From: Nemopilema nomurai
Taxonomy: Eukaryota; Cnidaria; Scyphozoa; Rhizostomeae; Rhizostomatidae
Direction of reading: 5' to 3'
Assembly: GCA_003864495.1 (NCBI GenBank)
Contig: ML133394.1
Coordinates: 2,818,183-2,882,182, forward strand
DNA length: 64,000 bases
The notes under the pieces are model-generated. The model was not told the DNA's origin, did not search any database, and was given only the letters and a program-made list of their open reading frames with translations. Position numbers and translations under genes: made by a program. This document shows, piece by piece, positions 1-12,873 of this stretch (within the stretch, counting starts at the first letter, position 1; the number at the start of each line of letters is the position of its first letter).

Positions 1-3000
1 AAGGTCTTTAACAGAACATATAATTAGTGACTATATAAAATAAATCATTAAAACAAATCAGAGTTAATTTAATGTTTAAAAAACTGCTTTTCTTGCTTTC
101 CTCATGGCGAAATCCTTAATTACATTTGTAAAATCCATTTTTCTTGCTGTTTCACTCTCGATGCTTAAGACGGCCAAATCTGAAAGTCGTTGCTGAGTCA
201 TTGTGCTCCTCAAAAAGTTCTTTATTTGCTTGAGTTTGCTAAATGATCGCTCAGCCGAAGCAACGGTCACGGGCAGTGTGCAAAAAATTCTCAATGCTGT
301 ACACACGTTGAAAAAAATCTCATCAAGTTTAAATTGGCTTATGCTGTTTAATAACTGCAACGGATTCAACGATTTCTCTCCAAAATTTGCCTTGTGGATT
401 GACCTGATGTGGACCATTTCTTCTCTCAGTCCATCGAGGCAAATATCCACTTCATATTTACTGGCAAAGATGTCACAGGCCTGCAAAATTTCCTCTTCAG
501 ACATAATCAAGTACTCCCAAAGAAAGCTGAACGTGTGGTAAATGCGATTTGCAGCATCAAAGCGTGTTGTCAAACCTGAAATCACGGAATCAACAATTGT
601 ATGGAATACATCACGCTTGAATGCCCTCGCTTCTCTGCTTTCGATTTCATCAGCCTCATCTCCACCTTCTTCGACATCTCTTTTGCTCTTGCGCGTTTTC
701 GGAAATTCAGCCAAAATGTTTAGTGAATTTGCAACTAGCTTCGATTCATTCAAAATCATAGGCCATTGGCTGCGCAGTTCCTTAAGCTCGTCAATCAGGC
801 TTCTTAAGTTTGAGACCTCAACATCGATCGTTGCTTCCCTTGCCTGAATTACTTGGTTTCTTTGGTCGATTGGGACAAGAACCTTCGACCACAAGGCAGA
901 CATCACTATGCATGTAAATGATGACACATACTTAATCGCGCCGTTGACTTCAATGGTTGTTTTCGGGGTAAGATTCAGCAACAGGGAGATCTTCAAGGGC
1001 GTTCTTGATTCCTGGCAAATGGGCTGCAAATGGTCGGACGCTAGCAACGCGATCAGTCCATCTTGTACATGATAATCCATGTAGTGACGACCCAACATGG
1101 CTTAGTAAAATGTTCCATCTCTGTGGACTGCACGAGAAAAGGTTGTATATAGTTTGTACCATACCAAAAAATGTAACAGCTTCAGGACAGCATACGGCGG
1201 AATTGGTACCACAGAGATTCAACGAGTGGCAGGCACAGGGTGAGTACAGGCACAAAGGATTGACCGAATTCACATGCTGCTGAGCACCATTATATCTCCC
1301 TGACATGTTGGCAGCATTATCATAGCCTTGGCCTCGACAGTCAGCAATAGGTATTCCGTACTTCTCCAAAGTCTTCAAAATTAAGTTAGCGATCTCGAGA
1401 CCCGACTTCTTAAAACAGTCAACAAAGGCTAGAAATCTTTCTTGAACTGTGAAAATCTCACCGTCATTGGTAAGGTACCTAAGAATGAAGGTAGTTTGCT
1501 CTGTGTGACTTGCATCTGGTGTGCCATCAACCATAATCGCAAAGTACTTTGAGACCTTGCGCTCTTCTAAAATATGATTTCTCACTTGTGCAGCACAAAT
1601 ATTTATAAACTCATTTTGAGATTCTGGTGACAAATAGTGAGCCTGGAGTCTAGTCCCTTTCTCTTGTGCGGATTTCACTTTACCAATGTGCTCTTGAAGA
1701 AGAGGATCGTAACGTGCAAGCAACTCTAAAATCCCAAGAAAGTTGCCGTTGTGCGTATCACCAATCTTCTCTGAATCCCCACGAAACGCAAGCCCTCGCT
1801 CTCCAAGAAACATGACTACGTCAAGGATTCGTTGCAGTAACATTTTCCATCTTTCTGCTTCAGACAAAACACTTTTCTCCAATAACAAATCTACATCAGC
1901 ATCTGCTTCTAAGCGTCGTTGAAGCTCACGCCATGCCAAGTAACACTTGATGTGGGCATTGCCTCTCTCATGTTCTGGGAGTCTTTCCCACAATCTTTTC
2001 CAGCTGTCGTTCGCTCCCCAACCACAAGGAGAAGCCAATTTTGATTTTGAACCATTATCAATAGTGTGGCCAAACAACCTGCATGGCAAACAATAGAGTG
2101 CAGCCTTTGTAGGACTGAAAACAAGCCAGCTTCTTCTTACTAACTCCCCATTTTGCTGCTTCACATTTAGGACCGTTGTTGGAAATTTGTGGCCGTCGCA
2201 ATCTTTGGGAAACTCTGGAGGATGAGGCAAATTACCAGTTCTAACAACCTTTTCTAACTCCTTTATCGTTGGAAATCCGGTCAATGTGCCGACATCAAAA
2301 CTAAATGATCCACTATGGACAGTATCTTGATTTAATGACGAATCAGTAGTGCTTTCTCTACTTTCTGTGGTGTCATGGTCTACCGAAGCAGCCAAGCCGT
2401 CTGTGTCCTCTTCTTCTTCAGCAGTGCTTTGAACAGAGCTTTCGCCAGGTTTATTTAAAATTGAATCACCTTCATTGTCTCTTTTGTAAGCACCAACCTC
2501 AAACAATGTGCGAGAGGCTTTCTTTGTTTCTTTTTCTCGTATCTTTTTTTCCTGCCTTTTCTGAGCACCAGACTTGTGCCTGTAAGATGACATCGCAGGG
2601 GTTGGTTGGATCGTGATCCCGCTTAGTGATTTTGATGAAGACTTTTATAGCGTTTGGATTTGTCTTGGTTCTTCGCATGTGCTTTTTCTCTGGTGTACGC
2701 CGTGAATGGAAGATTTACTTTTACGTTTATAGGAAGTCCACACAAGCAATAACTAAAACATTTGACCTAAAAGTAGATGTATGTAAGTGCAATCGAATTT
2801 TTCGGCTTCCGGAGAAGTATATTATGATCGTCAGTGTTTTAATTATAAACCATAACAGGAAAAGGCCCTCATCATAGACCAGCTTGTTGATCGCTTGTTG
2901 AAAGATTAAATTTCGAATATCAATCGGGTCATGGGCCCACTCTGCCAATGCTGCTAATTGAAAACTCATAGCCAAAAATAAATACCTTATTTTCTACGGG

Positions 3001-3075
3001 CCCCTCAAGGCCCCGGGCCCCCTGGTAACTACCCTGGCTACCCCCCCCTCTCGACGGTCCTGTGCCAGCATGAAG
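1..3075 (-). mobile_element. hAT-superfamily DNA transposon (left end outside window)
   Basis: The element is defined by its transposase gene (76-2593). Its right side beyond 2593 is non-coding. A GC-rich stretch at about 2995-3070, rich in GGGCCC and CCCCC tracts, differs sharply from the AT-rich surroundings and could be a decayed terminal region. I found no clear terminal inverted repeat or 8-bp target duplication, and the left end may lie before position 1. The kanadaptin gene on the same strand has no recognisable 3' exons before this element, so the transposon may sit in a kanadaptin intron. The boundaries are a guess; the identity of the element is not. Confidence 0.6.
76..2593 (-). 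pseudogene. hAT transposase (ZMYM1-like, TTF-type zinc finger / DUF4371 / hAT dimerisation), one frameshift
   Basis: This encodes a cut-and-paste transposase of the hAT superfamily, of the type from which vertebrate ZMYM1-like genes derive. The frame from 2593 gives a basic, acidic-rich N-terminus, then a TTF-type zinc-finger region (RRSWLVFSPTKAALYCLPC near residue 165), then the DUF4371 core with VDGTPD and GQGYDNAANM, which hold the first two catalytic Asp candidates, and the CTRW motif typical of hAT enzymes. The second frame (1098-76) continues with NLTPKTTIEVNG, an insertion domain, and the C-terminal dimerisation domain with PVTVASAERSFSKLK, which holds the third acidic residue. The frames overlap and must be joined by a one-base shift at about 955-990. 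No other stop breaks the gene, so the copy is young or the shift is a sequence error. Roughly 850 aa if joined. Confidence 0.85.
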
Positions 3076-3775
3076 ATAATGAATGAGACACCTTATGAAT
3101 AAAAGGCCACAACCAAAACGTGAAAACAAGGATCTTATGAATTCCGTGAAATTTGCCAGAAAGCTAAAATGTTACGTCTGTGCTTTGCATATTCTAACCA
3201 ATGTTTCATGGCAAATGTCCCTAAAGTACATCCAGTTCATGGTATCTGGTTACGATTAAAACAATCTTAGGCGGGTAGATAAGGGGGACATTCGATAGCC
3301 ACAACAGCACCGTGTTGCTTGGATTATGAAAATGTCATGATCCTTGAACAATGTACAGATCAGTAAAGTTTTTTCTAACACCATGAATTTCCATTTCTTA
3401 TGTTTATGCAAAAAACAAACATGTAAACAGAAAACAAAAACATTTCAGGCAACAGCAAAGCAATGCTATTCGCAACCTACGAATGCAGTTTCAGCCTTGC
3501 CACTGATCAAACATAGATAGAAAATGGGGTCTTCTCTGGCCTTATATCAGGGTCTTATGTTAAATGGGGTTAATTTAGGGGAAATAATGGGATTGTATTG
3601 AATGAGATATATTTTACATATATCTTGGTGCATCCCACGCTCCCTTTTTCCTAAAAAGGCATGTTTGATCCTTAACACTCTTTGTGGCTATCAATTTTTC
3701 GGTATGGTATAAAATTAACGGAAAAAAATTGGAAGAGTCATGGAGTTGCCAGGTACTAGGGTCGCATGTCACGAC
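2594..3775. other. non-coding spacer next to the hAT transposase
   Basis: No supportable coding exon on either strand. It holds the 5' flank of the transposase gene, the GC-rich tract at about 2995-3070, and AT-rich single-copy sequence. Short open frames here have no family features or splice context. Confidence 0.5.
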
Positions 3776-3848
3776 GCCTCCGTGGCCTAATGGATAAGGC
3801 ATCGGCCTCCTAAGCCGGGGATTGCGGGTTCGAGTCCCGTCGGAGGTG
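3776..3848 (+). tRNA. tRNA-Arg (anticodon CCU)
   Basis: A complete 73-nt cloverleaf without an intron. The acceptor stem 3776-3782 pairs with 3841-3847, with a G-U pair at position 1:72. The D arm is 3785-3800. The anticodon stem 3802-3806/3814-3818 encloses a loop whose bases 3809-3811 read CCT. The T arm carries GGTTCGAGTCC, a canonical internal B box for Pol III. The discriminator base is G. It decodes AGG arginine codons. Confidence 0.95.
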
Positions 3849-4307
3849 CGCAGGGCATTCTTTTTACCGTGAGTACTTTCTTAAAGCGTTGATCCCTGAT
3901 GGTTGTGGTGGCATTTGTTGTCATTTTTGAGTAGTTAAATATTAATTCGCACTACAAAAGTATTGTAAAGCAGTTCACCTAACACTTTTTCAAAGACCAA
4001 CACAGAAATAGAGCATGGATAGTCTAGTGTTAGTGGCAGCCTTGACTTGACACATCTCTAATATACCCGTGGACGTACGTTTTTGATGTGGGCTTTTTGT
4101 ATTGCCAAAACCCAACTTTTTTTAGTAATGAAAAATTGGATCGGTTAATATCGCCAAGGCAAGATTTCTTTACGGCTGGTAGCAACCCCGATGTTCGTCA
4201 ATCATCGGCAAGGAGCGAAGAGTTGGTTTCATGATGTAAAAACTTTGGTGGGAATGAAGAATGCAGGGGAAAGAATTCTCAGAGAGAAATTCAGAGTAGA
4301 TTAGTAG

Positions 4308-5416
4308 CAGGCGCGGATCTAGACCGGTTGCACAGGTTTAAAAAACCCGGTCAAATTCTCAGTGCTATGTTTCTCTGCGAATTTTGAATTGGTATCTAGA
4401 ATTTTAATTTCAACTATATCTTCCTTTTCCCTTGACTGACTAAGGACTGAAATTCCTATGTTTAAACACTGAATGAAAGCAGGGCAGTAAAACGACGCAG
4501 AAATAGTGGTAGAAAGAATCACTAAATTTCGTGTGGACAGCACTCCCTCTGCAGATATTGCGACAGACTTCCCAGTTTCCTGTTCAACTTGTCTTTTATT
4601 CAAAAGTATTCGAGGAAATTCAAAATCGCGGAAAGCAGTCGCCACTTCAAGTGGCAGTTTGCTGTATGCTATCTATGATTGTTTCCTGAAAACCTGTGAA
4701 AACCGGTGGCCATATGTTTCCCTTACACGAAAAAAACCGGTGGCTAAAAAGCAGATTCAATATCGATATGCAAAGTTCAAATCGTGAACGCATTTTAATG
4801 ACACAAAGAAGAGATAGTTGCAACTGAAACAGAATGAAATATAGAAGAGAATGAAAATCTGAAGTCATATGTTGAGGGATTTGAAATCATTTTTCGAAAT
4901 AGTTCACGGAAATTAGAATTGAAGTTGAAACAGGAGGGTTAGAGGCGTGCTAAATGGAGTAATACCGTAAATCCTCGAATTGCCCCCTCCCCCTCGAAAA
5001 AGACCCCCCCTCGATTTGTAGATTTTTGACTCCTGAGGTTGCCTTTGGCATTTTAATGAATTACCACAAAAATTTATATTTTTGCTAATAATTTAATCAA
5101 ATGTTACTTTATACTTAGGCTATTTTTTATATTATGAAAAGAAAGAAATTTCAAAAATTTATACTTTTATGTGGCATGTTCCTAACTTTTTTATAAGCCC
5201 CCTCCGAATAAGCCCCCATTCAAAAATATCAACAACAAAAATAAGCCCGGGGGCTAATTCGAGGAGTTACGGTATTCCGCTAGACCAGTAAGCAGAAGAG
5301 TTATTGCGAAAATATATTTTTTCAAAAGCGTAAGCATGTACATAGAGACCAAAATATAAGAGGGAACGGGGAAAGCACCAGTAAACCGGTCAAACATTTA
5401 GCTAGATCCGCGCCTG
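4308..5416. mobile_element. 1.1-kb non-autonomous element with hAT-like termini
   Basis: The ends form an inverted repeat: CAGGCGCGGATCTAG at 4308-4322 and its exact reverse complement ending at 5416. ACCGGT-containing sequence follows just inside both ends. A terminal CAGG fits the hAT convention. The 8-bp flanks (4300-4307 and 5417-5424) match only weakly, so the target duplication is decayed or absent. Internal open frames, for example around 4319-4645, show no transposase motif I can name, so mobilisation would have to be in trans. A second element is inserted at about 4970-5277. Confidence 0.75.
4970..5277. mobile_element. nested MITE with GGGGGC-rich subterminal ends
   Basis: The left end reads ATACCGTAAATCCTCGAAT and the right end ATTCGAGGAGTTACGGTAT, an inverted repeat of about 19 bp with two mismatches. 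Inside each end is a C-rich or G-rich block (GCCCCC on the left, GGGGGCT on the right). The AT-rich centre has no coding capacity. It lies wholly inside the 4308-5416 element and so inserted later. Confidence 0.75.
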
Positions 5417-6110
5417 AGAAGTGTAGTTTCCTTCTAAAGAGAAGTCATATGTATTTGTCAAGCTTGGATAAACTTCCTAGAGATTGGGCTGTAAATTCGT
5501 CACACAAAATGAAACGTAAACTTCACTGGGGCAACGGGTGCATAGGTCAATGAATCTTGAACAATAGGTGCCAACCGACAAGTCTGGCAAGATCTGTGTT
5601 CCCGCCAATACCATAAGAAAATTGGGATGAAAAGAGTTGCCAAAATACGAAAGAAAATTGGCTTCCATAGAAATAAAGCACTATCATTTAATAAATGAGT
5701 CGTTAAATGAATCGTTTCACCCAAGAAATCCCGGTATATCCACAAGAGTAGAAACGTTATTATCGATTTCTTTGAATAAGTTACATTCTACAAGCCCTCT
5801 AGGACACACCCAGGCCAAACTTTAGATCATCATTAATGTGATCAAAACCAAGATTTGGGCTTGATTTTGTAGCCTCGAGTAGAAACTTCCGATGTGAAAC
5901 AATTAACAATCAATGCATTAAAAACAAATATTATCAATAGAAGTAATAGAAGAATAAAAGCAAAAAAGGATAGAGGTACAACAGCAATCATTCCTTAAAA
6001 AATTAGAAGATTCTCAATCTTTTCTCTATTTGTTATCGATCGAATTGAAAACGATAGTTTAAATGAAATCAAGCGGAGAGGGTTAAAAAGAAAGATTTGT
6101 AAAAGCGAAC

Positions 6111-9100
6111 CTTCGGCTGTTCCTGAGTCATCTTTGTTCTTGTTCTTAGCCCTGAAAGAATGCGAAAAGTGAAAGGAAAATGTGAAAGTGAAACCAAAAA
6201 CAATGGAATGAGTATCGAGTGAAGAGTAAAGTTACCTAGCATCTAACGATAGGAAAAAGTATATAAAGTCATTATGATTATACTCCGAATAATAATATAT
6301 TTGAACAAAAAAGGTTAGCCTATTAAATTAAATTAAAGTATTTAATAAATGCTTACACCCATAAAGTAAATCTTTACTTTCAAAAGGAGAAAATCCATTG
6401 CTACAAGACAATTAGCCAGGCAATTAAAAGATGGGTGAAGGTTTAAAGGAGCTTTATAACATTTGATGGAAAACGATGCTTACGGAGAAGCTGCAAACAC
6501 TTGCAAGGGCGGTAGTTCAACCGGTTTGACTATTTCCAAGAGTTTCTCAGCACGCCTTTGCTCCTAGGGAGAAATCAATGCACAAGACACTTGAATACCT
6601 GGGTTCACTTGATCACTGTTTATCAACTACTTTCTAACCCCATATCTCGCTGTTTTTCGTTTAGGCTATAGGTTAAGGAGTACAATCTAGTACACTCTAA
6701 GACGAGCGTTTGGAATCAAACAAAATAAAAAGTGACCTCCTATACACAAACCCAGCCCTAATTGATGTATAAATGGGCAACTGATTAGGGGGCTTCTCTT
6801 TATATTGAGTGCGAGAGACAATGACACTGGGCAAGCTAAACATAACCATACCCAAAATTTTTCATGCACTAGGCAAATTCACACCCCAAGTTTCAAGAAG
6901 ATCGTTGAAGATAGAGAAGATCAAGAAAATTTTTAATGTCCGAAATTTTTAATAATACTGGACCGAGAATAATGGCCCATAATTAAGATTAAACACGAAA
7001 AAGACACTCCAAACTTGCACAACGCAATTTGGGAAGGGCTTTTCGAAAGAGGGCGAAGAAAAGGAAAAAAGAATAGAAATTCCACTATCCATGTTAGATG
7101 ATTATGTTTCAGCGAATGCACGGTCAGAAGCTAGCTCACCTTCTTCAACATGGCCAGTCGGTGTTTCATGCTAATTCTGGTTTTCTGGTCCAAACGTGAA
7201 GCCACAGTGCTCATAAACTGATCAAGGTCGTCTTCTTCGCTCCCACGCTCCGCAGCTAGAAATGAAATTCAAAGCGTATTAATTTGCAAAATCTATTACA
7301 TTTTATCCATGAATAAACAGTTTCATTCACTTTCAACATCCAGCCTCTAGCTCAATAGATGCCTCTAGCACAATAAACTTAGACAATAGATTCATAAACA
7401 ATCTTTTCTATACCTTTTAAGCACTTATTGGCAAATGAGCGCCCAATGGGAAGCATCACTTAATACCAACAAGACTAGCAATTTTCACAAAACTGATAAC
7501 TTCTTTCCAGGCTTACAGGATCAAATGCAGAGTTTGATATTGATGCTTGTGTATACAAACATTCCAAGTACAATGGATAGCTGCCCCAATGCAAAATTAT
7601 GCCATTCCGTGATTAAAGTTAAAATGAAACAAGAATGATAATATAAGAACATCACTTTCAATGGCTCCATGAAGGCACAATCAGAATTCGTTAAGGTCGC
7701 AGAAGAAAGCTCATTCATAAAATTTCTTCTTCTTATCACAATATTGCAAAGATTTGATACCAAAACTCAGAGGAGACAAAAATTTGGGCTGAAGTAAAGA
7801 GAGGAAAGAAGAGAGCAAAATGGTCATAAGAAATTATTACCATTCCTGTCATCTGATAGAGACTTTTCCAAGGTTCGAATTTCTTGAAGCGTCGTCTCCA
7901 ATGTGTCTTTCTACAAAAATCAAAAAGAAAAAAGGCGAGTCTAGACCTTGATAAAACCTAACATCTTCAGCTAAATATATCTACGATGTATAATTATGAA
8001 ACGTAACTAGATTCGATGTATAGTGTTTATTGCTTTTATACAATGAGGGGGCATTGGCAAGCTAACTAAGTAGAAAAGAGAGGTAACGTTTATAAAGGGA
8101 GATTTGGCAAGCTAATGAAAGTCAAACATAAAAAAGCCCATCACGGCATGATTTAGTCAAGTAGGTGGCAAATGGTTAAAATCGATAGGCAATCATTCCT
8201 GACTTTTACCTCATCTCACGTTAGTTCTCAACTAGTTATTAACAGACATGCCCCTCAATGTCCCTCCAGTATGCCATTTCAATTTTTGAACTTCCAATAC
8301 AAATTTAAAAGAAAGCTTTAAAGAGTGAGCAACAGTTACCAAAGTTTCGTAAGTCTCCACGACTTCCTTTGAGGATTTTCCTGCCTTTTTCAGCCTCTTT
8401 TTTCGTTTTGACTCAACTGTAATCGAACAACCAATTAAATAAGAGCAAATAATCATAATTCCTTTTCACAGAATGACTAGCACTGGATTAAAATAATTAA
8501 GATATAACAAGAGCTATATTTTTTTAGGCAATTAGGCGTATGACCATATTAACAACAAAGCATATATTTTAGATCCTATTCACATCTAAAAGCAAAAACA
8601 GATCCTATTTACTTAGAAACTATAGCATAAAACTAAAGCATATGCCCTATTAGCAAAGAGAATCACATCTACTAAAAATATGTCCAGTTACCGAAACAGA
8701 GACACCCATGAAAAGAAGAATAAAGCAAAATTTGAAATAGCACACCTGCACCAGTTCTGTCAAGAAACGAATCCTCGTCACTGTCATAATAATCATTTTC
8801 TGCCAATCGTTTTGCACGCTTTGAACTTTCGCTTTCTTTCGAGAGGAAACAAATAATAGCACTACAGATGCATGCAATATGAAATCTAAGCTCAAAAGTA
8901 ACAAGCATTTATAAAGCATAAAGTCAAACATAGATCATGGTCATCTATCAATTATCAGCTTTATTCTATCCAATTTAATTTGTCATAATGATAAGGACAT
9001 TGAATGATCAGAGGAATAAATCACGCCAGAATTTATAACCCGTATTTTAAGCAATATATTGCAAACCAACAGTGCAACACTTTAACAGATAAATGAATGA

Positions 9101-12100
9101 CGATGCTTACAATACTCCAGAAACAAAATCACCGTCCAAGAATATATTACTCCTGTATCCCTGGAACAAATATCTTGTTTTGCGGCCCGGTTCTACTGGC
9201 AATGCGCATTAACGTGTAGCAAAATTTAGATCCGGCGTGCTAAGGTCTATTTGTGGATAACATCAACCAGGTGTGTCGTTAGCAACATTTATATGCCATA
9301 TATTGCATGTTTTAAGGTTGAAATTTTTGATAGAGAATTTTCAGAGTAAATTTAATTCTAGTAAGCAAAAAATGATAGATATTATGGAGATCTGTAGCGG
9401 TTTATGAAAAGGCCTTTTCGGGCCAACAGACTGAGACATGATAAACCGGAGCCTCCAATTACCATGTATAGCATTCCTGAGCATTCCATGAGCATCAATT
9501 ATTCTGCATGCCTCGTAGGCACAAGCAACAACAGCATCTTTCTTTTTAGTTGATGTGCCTTCTGCAATTAGCTCTTCCCCCAATGAATCTTCAATAGGCA
9601 GTCTGTCAATATGCAACAATAGGTTTTTAGGATTCATTTTGCAGAACAACATCAGAGGATGATGAAATGGAAAATGAAAATACTTTTGCTCATGACAAAG
9701 GTATATTATCAGGACACATGGACCTTGAGAAGGTTTTTTGAGAACTTGAATAGATTGAATCTTCTACTAGAAATGACTCAAGCAGATAAATTTAGCACAA
9801 ATGCACATACTTAACTCGTATTACATAAACTTTGCTATGTCCTGTTCCTCTTTCGTCAGATTCATACTCCAATTCTAGGCCTAGCAGGTAAAAGATTGCA
9901 TAACATAAGCTCTTCCAGAAAAAAAATTAAAATCTACTTGATATGGAAACTTCTGGGCAAAAAACTATGAACACCAGCTCACTCACAAAAACAACAGTCT
10001 TCTGCAAAAGAGAGCTTTTTTATTACCACAAAGAAGTAAAATATTCAAGAAACAGATGCTTTGCAAAAACAAAAAATCTTTACGAGGTTTGAGCCATTTG
10101 AGGAAAATGCTAAAACCTACCTTCCCTCTCAAAAAATCCTCTGAGTGTCTTCTTAGGATCCTTCAATTCCAAAGGTTTTCTACTAGCAAGCAATTTTTGC
10201 AAATCAAGCTCTTCTTCTACTGCATCCTCCCCTTTTAAAGACAGTTAATGTCAAATTATTCGTAATCATTATTCTTCTTGCTTTCATTTTAAAGCAAGAT
10301 GCCTTTTTACTTCACGCAGAACAGAGGTGGTTTACTATGTGACAAAATTTGAAGAATTTCATGGCCCTGGAAAATCATATAAATAAGACCTTATCTTTTT
10401 TTATCTACAGAAGGGAAAAGACTGGCTCTTGATTGTTATTCATTTAATTCACTGAATATTCATGAATTCAAATCATTCATGTATTTTTCAGGCTCAGATT
10501 TCATAGATTTTAACAGTATGATTTAAAAAAGAATAGCCTCATAAGTCATTACTTACTGCACTCTAAATTTTTTATGATCAGTTCTGTCATAAGGTGAATG
10601 AAACAATAATAACTTTCCACATATGAGAAAAATTGATTAAATTGAAGAGGGCAAATAAAAGAGATTGAAGGCTAACAACTAACAATGTAAAGACTATTCA
10701 CAGTTTTTCACGACAAGCAACTCTGAGTTGAGATGACAAAAGGCACAACTATGACTATCTTGACAGATCAAGAAGGTGAAAAGGCATGGTTAAGAAGTAA
10801 AGACAAGGCTTTTACTTTTTAAATGAGTTGATTCAATAAGTGCTAAATATTTCTTAGAAAAGAGATTTTTTCATTTTCATAAGACATAAGACAACAAGAC
10901 AAATTCATAAGGAGCCTTAAAAAGACAGTAATAAATAGACATTCTCACCCATGCCCCAAGATACCCCATTGTCTCCATCATCTTCATCTACTGGCTCCTC
11001 GTCCTGTTTGATGTTCTCTATTTCACTTTTTTGTTTGATGATTTTCATGTCAACCTCTTCATCTTGATCCTCTTCTGGGCCCTTCAAAATAAGACCAAAT
11101 TATATAATTATCTGAATTATGTAAATATTCAAAAGGGGGAATTTTCATGCAGACAGAGCAAACTTGCTATTCAACTTGTACGGGAAAATGGTCATGTCAC
11201 TCCAATAGTCAAGGCCTGCAACTTGAAACGTTTTTTAATAGTAATGGTATTAAATGCTTGAAATAATATTGATTGTAAGTAGGTTTCAATGAATCAATGA
11301 TACATCTGACTAGATTAGTTCTTCTTGCAAAGACTGTTTCAATGTCTTGATAAGATCAATTCTATAGAAAAATCAATGACCTGAAAATAACAAAGGAATG
11401 AAATAAATTGTATGATATTGAATTCACACTTGACAAGTCAAGACAATTTGAGGATGATACCTGTAAAACATGTAAACGGCTGCTTCCACCAAACTTTATT
11501 ACATAACCAACTCTAATTCGGTGGTAAACATGTGGCTGTAAAGCTATCTTATTAACAACTGTGCCATGCGTACTACCAAGGTCCATAACATAAAAGCCTT
11601 CCCCTATTTTTGATCCTTTTTCCTCTGCTGATTCACTTCCTCGGTAAACTATAACAGCGTGGTACCTAGATATGGATGGATGCTCCATAAGAACATCACA
11701 CCCCTCAAGCCGTCCAAAGATATAAAAAGGCTTCTCCGTTAAATCTAACTTTCCTTTCAAAACACCATTTTTCAGTATTTCAAGGGAATACTCCTCAGAA
11801 CAAGTAGTGCACCAGTTTGGACAGCTAAATGGTACACTAGGTTTTCTTTGATTTTCATCTATCTTTTCTTGTTTTTCAGTTTTGTGTTCAGCTTTATTTT
11901 CAACAGTATGTGGGGTTTGTCCCTGGGTAGTCGTTTCGCTCTGACTTGTTACTAATGCTGGTTCCTTTCCACGTGTGTTCTCGTCAGCTTGGGACTTCCG
12001 TTTCACTACTGCTTGAGGTTTCCTTTTAACTACAGCCTTCTTTGGCGCAACAAATGTTGGTGACATGAATTTATCGACCCCCGTAGTTTGCCCTACAACT

Positions 12101-12243
12101 TTGTTATCGGTTTCTACTGACGTCGCTGATGTATCCATCTCTTCGACAGACTTCAGAGCGAGTTCACTAGCTTCGTTTGGCTTTACATCTGGACAGCTAG
12201 CTACTTTATCGTCAATGTTCATATTTTCCTCGCTCATCTCCAT
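6111..12243 (-). CDS. SLC4A1AP: kanadaptin (SLC4A1-adaptor protein), 3' end not found
   Basis: Kanadaptin is a nuclear/cytoplasmic protein that co-purifies with splicing factors; it was first described as a kidney anion-exchanger adaptor. Exons in order: 12243-11461, 11081-10949, 10231-10121, 9880-9811, 9602-9463, 8835-8746, 8416-8340, 7910-7841, 7255-7140, 6563-6484 and 6151-6111. All junctions keep phase and give about 570 codons. After a Ser/Thr/Glu-rich N-terminus comes an FHA domain at about residues 165-260 (FGRLEGCDV, HPSISRYHAV, DLGSTHGTVVNK). Next is the acidic linker ending in SWGMGE, then KDPKKTLRGFFEREG, a dsRNA-binding-like segment (YESDERGTGHSKVYVIRVK to ACRIIDAHGML), the DYYDSDEDSFLDRTG motif and coiled coil. 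The final Pro-rich C-terminus of the family is missing. ATGs at 12243 and 12237 are both in frame. Confidence 0.9.
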
Positions 12244-12520
12244 CCCAATTTCTTATGATCTACAAGGCTTTCCTGAAGATGGACGACCTTGCATGGTACC
12301 CGAGTTTGTATTGTCCGCCATTATATGAAGCATTTCATTTGATCTCTACTTGATAATGAGGCTGAACATTGCCTGTGACCAGCGGAAAAGCGGAGCTGCC
12401 ATTAATGTGTGACCTTTAAAGGCGGAGCTACAAAGCAACTTTTCTGCAAGAGGGGGGGAGGGGTGGTTTGAGGGTGGTGGTTGTATAAAGTTGTGATTTG
12501 CTGACAATAGGGTGTGGCTT

Positions 12521-12873
12521 TAGGATCCGCATAGATCCGTACCCAAACTGGTTACGACAGGCCTTGCGTTTACACGGGCACGGTAGGATCCGTATCTTTT
12601 CTTGGAGAGATCCGTACCTTTTTGGGTACGATTAGAGAGCGAATCCATTTGGTTTCGTTCCTTCATCGGCGCCGTGTAAACGGGTGTATACGGATCCGCA
12701 AAGGCATGGCAGTGAAACGAGACCACCAAATTGAAAATTATCAATCACCTTGTCATTGCACATGTTTAAAAAGAGAGATTCGCTTTTGGTCCGTTCTTGT
12801 GTAAACGCTTGTGCATTGTACATATCGTACCTAAAAGATCCGGATCTTTTACTCTCGTGAAAACGGGGCCTTA
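12521..12873. repeat. MITE-like block with repeated GGATCCG / GATCCGTACC motifs
   Basis: It holds many copies in both orientations of a GATCCG(T/G)A-type motif, plus two GTGTAAACG/GTTTACACG elements in inverted orientation. It ends in CGTGAAAACGGGGCCTTAG, a common MITE terminus style. The left terminus is unclear. Confidence 0.4.

Larger units (their letters stand above)
3849..6110. other. transposon-rich region (intron or 3' part of kanadaptin)
   Basis: This stretch lies downstream, in the minus-strand sense, of the last kanadaptin exon I could place. It contains the TIR element 4308-5416 with its nested MITE. No further kanadaptin exon was recognised, and the open frames inside the TIR element look incidental. 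Confidence 0.45.

Noticed and set aside
4319..4787. ORFs on both strands inside the TIR element
   Set aside because: No transposase motif visible; partly made of terminal-repeat sequence.
12520..12823. ORFs in the 12.5-12.8 kb region
   Set aside because: They coincide with a MITE-like repeat block.
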